Assembly: GCA_902388495.1 (NCBI GenBank)
Contig: CABMPP010000005.1
Span: 186,001 to 250,000 of the forward strand
Direction: 5' to 3'
DNA length: 64,000 nucleotides
Source of the DNA: an uncultured Bacteroides sp.
GTDB taxonomy: Bacteria > Bacteroidota > Bacteroidia > Bacteroidales > Bacteroidaceae
Position numbers and translations under genes: made by a program. Below the pieces are notes generated by a model that was not told where the DNA came from, ran no database searches, and saw only the letters and a list, made by a program, of their open reading frames with translations. Positions 7,125 to 16,539 of the stretch are shown here, one piece after another (position 1 is the stretch's first letter; every line of letters starts with the position of its first letter).

Positions 7125-9884
7125 CTACCCTCTTCTCTTCAAGAAGTCCGTAGGGCTTTCACCAAACTGTTCCTTATAGCACTTCGTAAAATACGAAGGG
7201 GACGAGAAGCCCACTTCATAAGCTATCTCGGCTACTGTCATTTCGGAAGAAGCAAGCAGAGAGGCAGCTCGTTTCAGCCTCATCTGGCGAAGCAATTCAT
7301 TGGGCGAATAGTTGGTGAGCGACTTTAGTTTACGGTATAGTTGCACACGACTCATACCCATGTCGCGTCCCAGATCTTCGACATTCAAGTCGGGGTCTTT
7401 CATCTTTGCCTCGACAAGAGATTTAAAGCGGGAGACGAAGTCCTTATCGAGATCGCTGATAGTCTCCTTCTCAATCGTCTGGTTATCTCCGAAGAATTGT
7501 TTCAGTTGGCGACGGTTTGCAATAAGATTACGGACGCGGGATAAAAGTAATTGCGAGTTGAAAGGTTTGGAAATATAAGAATCGGCACCACCGTCGTAGC
7601 CCTGAATACGCTGTTCATCAAGCGAACAAGCCGTAAGCAGAATCACCGGGATATGGCTGGTCTGCAACTCACTCTTCAAGCGACGGCAACACTCTACTCC
7701 ATCCATACCGGGCATCATGACGTCGGAGACGATAACATCAGGCACATACTTCATGGCAAGACGAATACCCGTTGCACCGTCTGCCGCATCCAGCACGCGA
7801 TAGTCTTTTGAAAGCAGCGACTTCACGTAAGTACGAATATCGGCATTGTCGTCAATAACGAGTACAGTGGGACAATCAGCTTCTGCCACTTCCCCCTCTG
7901 TGGAAATTTCGGCATCGACTAAAGTAGAAGAAACCTCTTTCTCTTCGGCAGGCAGAGTCACCACTGTGGGGTGATATAGAGAGATATCCTGCTTGGGGAA
8001 GGTTACGGTGAAAGTCGTTCCTTTCTCATCGCTATGTGCAGTAATGTTTCCGCCATGCATTTCGACAAAAGCACGTACCAGGGCAAGGCCGATACCCGTA
8101 CCAGCCTGGTGACCATCGACCTGATAGAAACGTTCGAAGATAGCCTCCACATCGGTCGATGAAATATAGCTGCCGGAATTGAATACCTCCAGGCGGAAGT
8201 TCTGCTCTGCCATTTCCAGGCGTATGATTACTTTTCCATTCTCCGGCGTGTACTTCACGGCATTAGAGAAGAGGTTGAAGTAGATGCGTTCCATCTTTTC
8301 CGCATCTGCCATCATACGAAAGTCCGCATCGGGAGTGGTCTCGAAACTGAAAGATATATGCTTCTTCAGCAGAGCCATGCGGAAGGAATCGTTCCAGCCA
8401 CGGAAGCTGTCGAGCAAGTCGAAAGGTTCAAGGCGAAGCTCCATACGCCCGTTCTCCACTTTGCGGAAATCGAGAATCTGATTGACCAGACGAAGGAGGA
8501 TATGTACATTCTTCTTCATCAATTCCAGTAGTTGACGAGACTGCGTACTGACGGAAGTATCGGCAAGAAGTTGCTCGATAGGGTCGGCAATCAAAGTCAA
8601 CGGGGTACGGAAGTCATGAGAAATATTCGTGAAGAAAACAAGTTTGGCATGGGTTGCCGCTTCCAGTTCACGGGAAAGTTGTTCTAATTGCGACTTCTGC
8701 TGCTCCAACAATTCGGTTTGATGTATCAGTTGCGTTTTCTGCTCCTCCAGCTTCTTCTTTTGCAGGGAAAGTTCGCGGTTCAGACGATTCTTGGCACGCA
8801 GAGAAAGATATACGGCAACCAGCAGGCCTATGACCAACAAGAGCGCCACCAGACTGACAAGCAGAATACCTTGCTGGGTGGAATAGCGGGCCAGATATTG
8901 ATTGATTTTCCCATTTAATGTTTCTATTTTCTCGTCAAGAGTACTGATATGGGCTGTCTGCATCTTCATGATAAGGGCATTGTCACGATCGACGACAGAA
9001 GTGTTCAGGAGGGTTTCACGAGGGAAGTCACGGTGGTTCAGAATATCCATGGCAATCTGCATCACACGGTCGCCGCCCGTAGGATAAATAAAAGTTGCAT
9101 CCAACTCACCTGCAAGCACTTGTTCCACCCCATAGCCTTCGCCGGGCAAGGCATCTGTACCGATGAAGCGCATCTCCTTCTCACGATGTTGGCGGGCGGC
9201 AGCAGCGTATGCACCGGCGGCCATGCGGTCGTTCTGGGCATAGACAATATCGATCTGCGGAAAAAGGTCGAGCAGAGTATCCATCTTCTCTTCTGCCTGG
9301 GAGCGTAGCCAGGCACCATCTTCTTTGGCCAGCAAGCGGATATCGGGATAATCGGCTACAACGTTCATAAAGCCTTGATGACGGTCCATGGCAGGCGTGG
9401 AGCCGGACAAACCGGCAATTTCTACTACCGTACCTTTGCCATGAAGCACATTGGCAACGTATTTGCCGATAGCTTTACCTATCTCGTAATTATCGGCGCC
9501 CACATAAGCAGTGTATTTATCGGAAAGGATTCTACGGTCTACCACAATCACAGGGATTCCCTGATTGTAGGCCTCTTCTACAACCGGAGTGATGGGTTCG
9601 GCTTCATTAGGAGCAACGATCAGCAAGTCTACTCCTTCCTTCATGAAACGACGAATGTCCTTTTCTTGCTGTATATTATCATCTTTGACTGTACGTATCT
9701 CCACTTCCACTCCATCATAAAAAAGGGCTTCGCGCAACATTTCGTTATTCATCTGATGACGCCACTCATCATCGCTACACTGGGAAATACCAATACGGAA
9801 ATGAGGCTCGCGGTGAGAGCAAGAACTTAACGTTCCCAAAAGCACGAACCAAAGAAATAAAACACGAAGGTTATATCGTCTCAT
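7125..9884 (-). CDS. Hybrid two-component sensor/regulator with periplasmic sugar-binding domain
   Basis: A 919-residue one-protein phosphorelay typical of Bacteroides polysaccharide loci. A signal sequence with a lipobox-like SSC (Cys22) precedes a LacI/ribose-binding-type periplasmic domain (about 28-305: FRIGISQCSDDEWR, IPVIVVDRR, YVGADNYEIG). Then come a membrane helix (341-362), a coiled coil (365-412), histidine kinase with phosphoacceptor His423 (TNISHDFRTPLT), N-box NLFSNAVKYTPENG, G-box GTGIGLALV, a receiver with Asp721 (VSDVMMPGMDG) and Lys773, and an AraC-type DNA-binding domain to the end. The layout matches the known fructose-sensing HTCS of B. thetaiotaomicron fructan loci. The GH32/fructokinase neighbours support fructose or a fructan fragment as signal (inference). 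Confidence 0.95.
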   Translation of the reverse strand: MRRYNLRVLFLWFVLLGTLSSCSHREPHFRIGISQCSDDEWRHQMNNEMLREALFYDGVEVEIRTVKDDNIQQEKDIRRFMKEGVDLLIVAPNEAEPITPVVEEAYNQGIPVIVVDRRILSDKYTAYVGADNYEIGKAIGKYVANVLHGKGTVVEIAGLSGSTPAMDRHQGFMNVVADYPDIRLLAKEDGAWLRSQAEEKMDTLLDLFPQIDIVYAQNDRMAAGAYAAAARQHREKEMRFIGTDALPGEGYGVEQVLAGELDATFIYPTGGDRVMQIAMDILNHRDFPRETLLNTSVVDRDNALIMKMQTAHISTLDEKIETLNGKINQYLARYSTQQGILLVSLVALLLVIGLLVAVYLSLRAKNRLNRELSLQKKKLEEQKTQLIHQTELLEQQKSQLEQLSRELEAATHAKLVFFTNISHDFRTPLTLIADPIEQLLADTSVSTQSRQLLELMKKNVHILLRLVNQILDFRKVENGRMELRLEPFDLLDSFRGWNDSFRMALLKKHISFSFETTPDADFRMMADAEKMERIYFNLFSNAVKYTPENGKVIIRLEMAEQNFRLEVFNSGSYISSTDVEAIFERFYQVDGHQAGTGIGLALVRAFVEMHGGNITAHSDEKGTTFTVTFPKQDISLYHPTVVTLPAEEKEVSSTLVDAEISTEGEVAEADCPTVLVIDDNADIRTYVKSLLSKDYRVLDAADGATGIRLAMKYVPDVIVSDVMMPGMDGVECCRRLKSELQTSHIPVILLTACSLDEQRIQGYDGGADSYISKPFNSQLLLSRVRNLIANRRQLKQFFGDNQTIEKETISDLDKDFVSRFKSLVEAKMKDPDLNVEDLGRDMGMSRVQLYRKLKSLTNYSPNELLRQMRLKRAASLLASSEMTVAEIAYEVGFSSPSYFTKCYKEQFGESPTDFLKRRG

Positions 9885-9916
9885 CCTGTTTCTGTTGATT
9901 TAAGATTGCAGATGAG

Positions 9917-9924
9917 CAAAGATA
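9917..9924 (-). promoter_or_regulatory. -7 promoter box of the hybrid sensor
   Basis: On the minus strand TATCTTTG lies 32 bases before the start codon, matching TAnnTTTG. No clear -33 TTTG was seen at 19-21 bases. Confidence 0.5.
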
Positions 9925-9942
9925 GTGGAAAATGAAATAAAA

Positions 9943-9991
9943 CAGGCTGTTTCAGCATGCCTTTTTCAATGGGCACTGCAGAAACAGCCTG
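9943..9991 (-). terminator. Terminator of the alpha-galactosidase operon
   Basis: An 11-bp perfect stem, CAGGCTGTTTC with GAAACAGCCTG, has additional inner pairing and is followed on the minus strand by TTTTATTTC. It lies downstream of the GH36 stop and just upstream of the sensor promoter. Confidence 0.75.
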
Positions 9992-10034
9992 AAATAAATT
10001 CCTCTACAATCAGTAGTAGTATCTCAAGAAAACA

Positions 10035-12224
10035 TTATTGTGCAGTCAACTCTACCACCCGGCTTTGAGTAGCAGCCAGTCCAAGAACATCCAAACCGAC
10101 TTTCATCAGATAATCACCGGAATAAACTTTACCGTTGGCACCTAACCCGGATTTTGCACCAGGCATCAGATTGATTTCCTCTACCTTATATTGCTTGTTC
10201 GGGTCCAGTCCCTGCAGTTTCACCGGCAACAGCTTCTCCTGAAAACGCGGATGAACATCGTAAGCAAACAATACGGCTTTATTCAAATCCTTGCTTACAT
10301 AGTTCACTGCCATGTGATTCGTTTCGTATGGCGAAACCAAGCGATACTGATCACCGTCCATAATGGCATTCTGTAACCGTTTCCAGTTGGCAACCGCTGT
10401 CTGGCAGTAAGTCAGTTCGTCAGCACTCAGTTCCTTCAAGCCAATATCAAAACCAAGCTTGCACATGGAAGCCACATCCGTACGGAACTTCACAGACGTT
10501 GCCTTGTTCCAACTCGTCACGTGCGCACACATTGCCTTCGACGGGAAGAACTGGGAGAAGCCCCATTGGATAAAGATACGCTCTACAGGATCGGTATTAT
10601 CACTGCACCAGAATTCTGTAAAGTACTTTAGTGCTTCATAATCGCAACGGGCACCTCCACCGGAACAGAGCATCATCGGAACATTGGGATAGTTCTCCTT
10701 TACGCGTTTCATCACATTGTATACGCCACGCACATGGTCGATGTACAACTGTCCCTGCTTATCCTTCTGATAGGGAGAATAGATATTGGTGATAGGGCTG
10801 TTGCAATCCCACTTAAAGAAAGCTACATCGGGATTCTCCTTCATAATGTTTTCTACCACGCCGTAAACGTAATCCTGCACTTTCGGGTTGCTGAGATCCA
10901 ATACCAACTGGTTGCGGTAGTAATAGGTATCACGGTTAGGCAGTTCGATGGCCCAATCGGGATGCTTCTCATACAGTTCGCTCTTCGGGTTCACCATTTC
11001 CGGTTCAATCCAGATACCAAACTTCACACCGGCTTCTTTAGCAGCATCGACCAAGGCAGGAATACCGCCGGGCAGTTTATCGTGGGTCACTTCCCAATCA
11101 CCGAGACCGGCATGATCGTTCTTACGCGGATATTTGTTGGCAAACCAACCATCGTCCAGCAGGAACATGTCCACACCCAGATGCTTGGCTTCTTTCATCA
11201 GTTCGGCAAGTATCTCCTGATTGAAGTTGAAACCGGTATTCTCCCAGTTGTTCAGCAAAGTCAGGCGGCTGCCTTTACCATCCTTCAGGCTGTAATTGCG
11301 TGCCCACTCGTGGAGGTTGCGGCTGCCTTGTGAAGCGCCGTTAGAGCTCAAAGTGAAGATAAACTCAGGAGTAGTGAACACTTCATTAGGCTTCAGTTCA
11401 TAAATAGAAGCATAAGGGTTGATGGCAGGAATCACCCGGAGGTTGCCCACGTTATCCACTTCAAAGGTGAAACGGAAGTTTCCGGTCCAGCCCAGGGTGC
11501 CCATCAGTACATTGCCCTGATGCTCGCTGACCGGCTGATCCAGTCCGACCTCGAAGAAAGGATGGGTATGCATGGCAGCACGACTGCCCAGCTTGGTATC
11601 AATCACCTTCTTGCCGAACTGCAACTGCTGGCTGCTCATCTGTGCTTCTTTGGCCCAGTCGCTGCTGAACTCAGTTAGATAATAACTGGAATTATAGAAG
11701 TAGAGCATCGTAGAAGCATACGTAGACAGCACAATCGGCTTCTTCTCCTGATGCTTTATCTCGCTCCACGTCTTGATGACATTTTCTTTCGGATAAGCCA
11801 CATAATGCAGCGTCACATCCACCGGATACTTGTCATCACGCAGGTTGATCGTCGTTTCCGTACCGCCTTCAACGGCCTTGGAAGACGAAGAAACATAATA
11901 CAGAATCGTAGACGGATTACCATCATTGTGGGTGATGCCTACAGCAGGTTCGAAGTAATCTTCATTGCCCGAACCGCTATATACTTCCCAACCGCGTTTG
12001 GTTACACTGCCATCCGAACCGGCATGTACATCCCAACGGAAGTTCTGCAAGTCTTGCTCGTGCAATAACTTTTCACCCAGATAAGTCTGGTACAAGCGAC
12101 CGTTCTCTGCTACCTGGAGCACAAGGTCGTTTTTTTCTGTAGAAATGCGGATTATTTTGTTATCCGCTGCATTGGCATACGTAAGGGATGCGAACGCAAA
12201 GAGAGTTACGAGTAAATTTTTCAT
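10035..12224 (-). CDS. Alpha-galactosidase, glycoside hydrolase family 36
   Basis: A 729-residue exported enzyme removing terminal alpha-1,6-galactose, as in melibiose, raffinose or galactomannan. The signal peptide ends near ANAA (residue 20). An N-terminal beta-supersandwich precedes a TIM barrel. Family motifs are LLDDGWF (356-361), GIWIEPEMVNP, the nucleophile motif FFKWDCN (Asp473), CSGGGARCDYE and the acid/base region CSDNTDPVER (540-549). Start and length fit the family. It is the second gene of a two-gene minus-strand unit with the TonB receptor at 12267-14555 (42-base gap) and sits inside a fructan locus. The pairing suggests use of raffinose-family sugars. Confidence 0.93.
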   Translation of the reverse strand: MKNLLVTLFAFASLTYANAADNKIIRISTEKNDLVLQVAENGRLYQTYLGEKLLHEQDLQNFRWDVHAGSDGSVTKRGWEVYSGSGNEDYFEPAVGITHNDGNPSTILYYVSSSSKAVEGGTETTINLRDDKYPVDVTLHYVAYPKENVIKTWSEIKHQEKKPIVLSTYASTMLYFYNSSYYLTEFSSDWAKEAQMSSQQLQFGKKVIDTKLGSRAAMHTHPFFEVGLDQPVSEHQGNVLMGTLGWTGNFRFTFEVDNVGNLRVIPAINPYASIYELKPNEVFTTPEFIFTLSSNGASQGSRNLHEWARNYSLKDGKGSRLTLLNNWENTGFNFNQEILAELMKEAKHLGVDMFLLDDGWFANKYPRKNDHAGLGDWEVTHDKLPGGIPALVDAAKEAGVKFGIWIEPEMVNPKSELYEKHPDWAIELPNRDTYYYRNQLVLDLSNPKVQDYVYGVVENIMKENPDVAFFKWDCNSPITNIYSPYQKDKQGQLYIDHVRGVYNVMKRVKENYPNVPMMLCSGGGARCDYEALKYFTEFWCSDNTDPVERIFIQWGFSQFFPSKAMCAHVTSWNKATSVKFRTDVASMCKLGFDIGLKELSADELTYCQTAVANWKRLQNAIMDGDQYRLVSPYETNHMAVNYVSKDLNKAVLFAYDVHPRFQEKLLPVKLQGLDPNKQYKVEEINLMPGAKSGLGANGKVYSGDYLMKVGLDVLGLAATQSRVVELTAQ

Positions 12225-12266
12225 GGTTTACAATAAATTTAGTCACAAAAATAGTTTAAATATGAT

Positions 12267-14555
12267 TTAAAATGAAAGACTGGCACTGAATTCCAATGTA
12301 AAGGGGCGTAAATAGTTGCCGCTCATATAATGGTCTTTGAATTTTCCGGCTTCTTCCTTGCTCAAGAGTTCGGCACCGTTGATAGTTCCGCTGGCTCCTT
12401 TCTGATTCAGGAAGTTTACGATTGTTGTCCCCAGTGAGAGGTGTTTATTTACTTTCCAGTTGATACCTCCAAAGGTTTCCCAACGGCCGTTGAAGTAAAG
12501 GGCATTGGTCAGATTGGCATAGGTCTTTCCGAAGTAGCGGAAGCTGAGCCATACGCGCAAATCTGGAGTAATATTATAGCTGGGATCAACTTCAACAAGT
12601 ATTTGCGGAATCTCTTTCACAATATTACCATTGGCATTCAAATCAGGCACACCCTCAAACGGTGATTTGATGAAATAATTATTGTACGTCGGCTTTTGGT
12701 AAGTGAACAAGGCATGCAAGTGGAATCCCTTAAAAGGATCAATTTCGGCAGAAGTGGTCCATCCCAACGTCTTGATATCATATATCAGCAGAGTGGTCTT
12801 GGATTGTGTGGTTCCGGGCTTGGTTACGTTCTGCTGGTCAATATTATTCGACTTGGAGATATAGGTGACCATTGAAGTCAGGTTGATCCAGTCGTTATGA
12901 TAGAACAATCCTCCACGCAGCAACGGAATAGTGACACGCTTGTATTGCTCCTCCGTAGGACCCGTACCTGCATATTCGTTGATGCGCGGAAAGCGGGTAG
13001 CAACAGTTCCGTCGGCTGTAAGACCGAAGTTCCCGCTTATATTGTAAGTGAATTGTGCTGTTGCCGCATAGTTCAGTTTATCCTTCACCACCTTGTGCGG
13101 CTCAATCTTTTCGGTGGAAAGGGTATTGCCTTCATTGTCTGTATAAGTATGAGTATCGCCAATATGGAAACCAGCATAACGGCCGTAAGGAATCTGATCT
13201 GCCGCCATACGGTAGTATTCCAGGCGTGCTCCGTAATAGACATTGAATTTGGGAGTCACCTGCCAGTTATCGGTAAAGTAAACAGCCAGTTTGTTCTCGT
13301 ATCCTTTGGTATATTCCGGACTCAGTTCATTGAAGCCACGGAACTTACTGATACTTCCGTCGGCCGCCTTACTGCCCAATATCTGCGGATATTCGGTGAC
13401 AGTACCTATCCATTGAAAGGAAGATGAATGATAGTCCAAATGATAATACCATTCGTTCAGCCCCAGCCTCGTATTATGGTTGCCCAACTGCTTTTTCAGT
13501 TCCGAAGTGAGCAAGGCATTTTTTACCTTACCGAGATGCAGCCAGGTGCGTCTTCCCTCTACCAGTCCGGTATAAGCATCATTCGATCCGTCCGGGAAAA
13601 GACCGTCTTCTGCGGTTGCTTCGCTGATATTGCTGCCGCCGAAATCTACATAATTGGCTTCGGGAGCATTCATGAATTTGACATTCAGTGTCCACTTCAG
13701 ATCATTCTTAAAAGTATAGTCGAACAACAGGGCTACTTCGTGCGCCTTGTTTCCGGTGAAATCGCCGAAACGGCCACTTTTCATCTTGCCATCCATTACA
13801 TCCATATATTCAAAGCGGCCGCCTTCGGGAGCATACGAAGAAGTACCAAGTTTGAATCCCGGAAGCTCCTTTACACTGCCATCGCCCACATAAATAAAGG
13901 GAGCGGCATTAATCATAGAACCAAGCGCATTGCTCTTCGAGAATTTATAGACGACCGATAGTTTGCCCCGGTTATTGTTGAAGACACGGGTTAGTCCGGC
14001 ATGATAGAGCTGCGTGCGGTCACTAAAGTTCTCAAACTTAGGGCTGAAACTTTCCGGATCAAAGTTCTGATAGACGGAGGCAGTATACAGCCAACGTTCA
14101 CCGATACCTCCCGATACATTCATGTCCATATTCTGCCAGCCAAAATGATTGGTATGATAATTCAATACCCCTTTAAACTCCTTCTGACCTAACTTTGAGA
14201 AAGCATCTACGGAATAAGCAATATTACCGGTAGTAATGGCCGATTCCGATGGATTCATCAGTCCAACTTCACCCAAACTGGCATCACTACGCCAATGCGT
14301 TGCCAGTTTATGTACAGCCGAAGAATATACGGCGGGCAATCCGTTCTCGTATACATTAACATCTTCACTTGGAAGCCCGATTTGAATTTCACGAGGTTTG
14401 TTGGCATCCGAAGCGTTCAGCATCACATTGCGTTCGCCTTCGTCCGCTTTCTTGGAACTAATGGTGTCATTCACTTCCACCCGGTTAGCTGCCATTGCAG
14501 AAATACTGGATAGCGTAGCACCCAACAAAGCACAAAAGAAAAGTTTTCGTTTCAT
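12267..14555 (-). CDS. TonB-dependent receptor-like outer-membrane protein with reduced plug
   Basis: A 762-residue outer-membrane beta-barrel protein with a signal peptide ending near AMAA. The C-terminal strand ends FTLEFSASLSF, and late-barrel features such as YTKGYENKLAVYFTDNWQV, YYGARLEYYRM and ATRFPRINEY are typical of TonB receptors. Unlike SusC proteins there is no carboxypeptidase-like domain. The plug region (about 55-125: REIQIGLPSEDVNVYENGLP, ITTGNIAYSVDAFSK) is short and lacks an obvious TonB box or the usual LYG/GGVI signature. Co-transcribed with the GH36 gene, it probably imports an alpha-galactoside or a breakdown product. The divergent SusR-like gene is the likely regulator. 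Confidence 0.8.
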   Translation of the reverse strand: MKRKLFFCALLGATLSSISAMAANRVEVNDTISSKKADEGERNVMLNASDANKPREIQIGLPSEDVNVYENGLPAVYSSAVHKLATHWRSDASLGEVGLMNPSESAITTGNIAYSVDAFSKLGQKEFKGVLNYHTNHFGWQNMDMNVSGGIGERWLYTASVYQNFDPESFSPKFENFSDRTQLYHAGLTRVFNNNRGKLSVVYKFSKSNALGSMINAAPFIYVGDGSVKELPGFKLGTSSYAPEGGRFEYMDVMDGKMKSGRFGDFTGNKAHEVALLFDYTFKNDLKWTLNVKFMNAPEANYVDFGGSNISEATAEDGLFPDGSNDAYTGLVEGRRTWLHLGKVKNALLTSELKKQLGNHNTRLGLNEWYYHLDYHSSSFQWIGTVTEYPQILGSKAADGSISKFRGFNELSPEYTKGYENKLAVYFTDNWQVTPKFNVYYGARLEYYRMAADQIPYGRYAGFHIGDTHTYTDNEGNTLSTEKIEPHKVVKDKLNYAATAQFTYNISGNFGLTADGTVATRFPRINEYAGTGPTEEQYKRVTIPLLRGGLFYHNDWINLTSMVTYISKSNNIDQQNVTKPGTTQSKTTLLIYDIKTLGWTTSAEIDPFKGFHLHALFTYQKPTYNNYFIKSPFEGVPDLNANGNIVKEIPQILVEVDPSYNITPDLRVWLSFRYFGKTYANLTNALYFNGRWETFGGINWKVNKHLSLGTTIVNFLNQKGASGTINGAELLSKEEAGKFKDHYMSGNYLRPFTLEFSASLSF

Positions 14556-14829
14556 AATATTACTTGGATTTAAAATTAAACGTTCGGATTAATGCTTCAA
14601 AGATTCCGGAGAACCGGTTCCTCGTCTTTAGCGGGAGCAAAATTAGTGGTCAAAACAACACACCGGCATCGAAGGTAGTTGTCAGGTAGACTGCAATGAG
14701 CCAGCAGCAATTATAATTCACTAATAATAAAGCAATTGCACAACGCCTTTATATAAAAGCAGGTAGACATACCCATTTGCCGAAAACTTTTAATATCTTT
14801 GTATTTGTCTACTTTTAAAAACACATCCT
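14556..14829. promoter_or_regulatory. Divergent promoter region with AGGTAG direct repeats
   Basis: This 274-bp gap serves both the receptor/GH36 unit and the SusR-like gene. Minus-strand TAATTTTG (14638-14645) and plus-strand TATCTTTG (14794-14801) are candidate -7 boxes. AGGTAG occurs at 14673 and 14684, exactly 11 bp apart, and again at 14761; the last two copies share the longer form CAGGTAGAC. These are candidate binding sites for the divergent regulator. Confidence 0.45.
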
Positions 14830-16437
14830 ATGAAAAAGAACTTGTTATTAGGATTACTTTTAGTATTTGTCCTTCCGGCAACCGGAATTGCAAACAATCC
14901 GGCATTGTTTGATGAGTTGGAAAGCGCTCTGAAACAACGCGCCCATTACTCACGCCAAAAAGAAAACCGCATTGACAGCCTGAAGCTTCTACAATATCCT
15001 TCCATGGAGAAAGACAAACTCTTCCAACTGTATAATTCCATTTATGAAGAGTATTATACCTACCGTTTCGATTCGGCCATGCAATATGTAGACAGGGAGG
15101 AAGCAACGGCCATAAAGCTTTCCAACCCTTCGTATCGTAATCTGAGTATTATTCACCGCTCCATACTCCTTTCCACTTCCGGCTATTTCAGCGAGTCCAT
15201 CCAGAACCTGCAACAGATAGATGCAAACACACTGGACAATACATTACTGATAGAATACTACACAGCTTATGAATGGGCCTATAGCATGTGGGCCGAGTAT
15301 TCCAACGACAAAGTATATGCTCCACGTTATTATCAGAAGGAGATACTTTACCAGGATTCCCTCATCAACGTGCTGCCAGCTGGTTCGCCCCTGCAGCATT
15401 ACTGGAAGGCAGAGAATTACTACCGTCATCAAAGATATACCGATGCGGAATCAGACTATAAAAAAGCATTGGAAGGACTTCCGGTTAATGTCCGCCTATA
15501 TGCCATGGTCACATACGGACTGGCATTGGTCTATGCACGGACTGGCAATTGGGATGAGTACGAACATTATCTGATCAAAGCAGCCATCTCAGACCAGGTA
15601 TGCCCGTTAAAGGAGAATCTGGCTTTACAAGAACTGGCCTTGTACATCTTTAAAAACAGAAGTGGAGAAGTGGCACGCGCCAACCGTTACCTCGGCTATT
15701 CCATGGAAGATGCACTGTTCTACAACAATCGGTTACGCATGCTCGAAATAGCCAAGAAATTTCCCGCCATTGTACTCTCCTATCAGGAACAAAACCTCAT
15801 CAAGAGCAAACGCTTACAATGGTCATTGGTATGTATCAGTCTGTTATCCATCGGATTAGTAATCTCTCTCATCTACATATACCGGCAAATGCACCAACTC
15901 CGCAAACGCAGAAAGATACTGGCAGATATGAATGCAGAACTGCAACATCTGAACAAAGAACTGGTGACAACCAACCACACTCGTGAAGAATATGTAAGCC
16001 TCTTCATGGATCTATGCGCCGCCTACATCGACAAACTGAACAAGTATCAGGATCTGGTAAAGCGCAAAGTAAAAGCCAAGCAAACCGATGACCTGCTGAA
16101 ACTGGTCAATGCCACCAGGCTGTCCGACACCGATGCCAAAGAATTCTTCGTAAACTTCGACACGGCATTCCTGAACCTGTATCCTAACTTCATCGAAGCC
16201 TTCAATGCCCTGCTCCGCGAAGATGAAAAGATTATCCCCAAGAGAGGTGAGATACTAAATACGGAATTGCGTATCTTCGCTTTGATACGTATGGGAATCA
16301 AAGATAGTTCCAAGATAGCCACGTTGCTATTCTACTCTCCACAAACCATCTACAACCACCGGAGTGCAGTAAAAAACCGAGCGAAGATGAGGGATAGTTT
16401 TGAGAAGCAGGTAGAGGAACTTTGCACAGTCATGTAG
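14830..16437 (+). CDS. SusR-like membrane-bound transcriptional regulator (TPR, one helix, DUF6377)
   Basis: A 535-residue protein with a signal peptide (ends near GIAN), a periplasmic helical repeat region of TPR type (about 25-325, e.g. YRHQRYTDAESDYKKALEGL), one membrane helix (about 333-352: WSLVCISLLSIGLVISLIYI) and a cytoplasmic coiled coil. The C-terminal DUF6377 region ends in a LuxR-like helix-turn-helix (SSKIATLLFYSPQTIYNHRS). This is the architecture I associate with SusR, the starch-locus regulator: sugar sensing outside and DNA binding inside one protein. It is divergent from the receptor/alpha-galactosidase pair and probably activates it (inference). Confidence 0.85.
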   Translation: MKKNLLLGLLLVFVLPATGIANNPALFDELESALKQRAHYSRQKENRIDSLKLLQYPSMEKDKLFQLYNSIYEEYYTYRFDSAMQYVDREEATAIKLSNPSYRNLSIIHRSILLSTSGYFSESIQNLQQIDANTLDNTLLIEYYTAYEWAYSMWAEYSNDKVYAPRYYQKEILYQDSLINVLPAGSPLQHYWKAENYYRHQRYTDAESDYKKALEGLPVNVRLYAMVTYGLALVYARTGNWDEYEHYLIKAAISDQVCPLKENLALQELALYIFKNRSGEVARANRYLGYSMEDALFYNNRLRMLEIAKKFPAIVLSYQEQNLIKSKRLQWSLVCISLLSIGLVISLIYIYRQMHQLRKRRKILADMNAELQHLNKELVTTNHTREEYVSLFMDLCAAYIDKLNKYQDLVKRKVKAKQTDDLLKLVNATRLSDTDAKEFFVNFDTAFLNLYPNFIEAFNALLREDEKIIPKRGEILNTELRIFALIRMGIKDSSKIATLLFYSPQTIYNHRSAVKNRAKMRDSFEKQVEELCTVM

Positions 16438-16539
16438 CGAACTTTTGCCTACAAATAACGAGAGTAAAACCACTGCATAGTATTCCGTATGAGAAAAAGC
16501 ATTATCTTTATCCCCTCGAACATAACCTGCAACAACAGA

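Noticed and set aside
16489..16539. Upstream start for the C11 peptidase
   Set aside because: The extra 17 residues would precede and disrupt the lipoprotein signal sequence.
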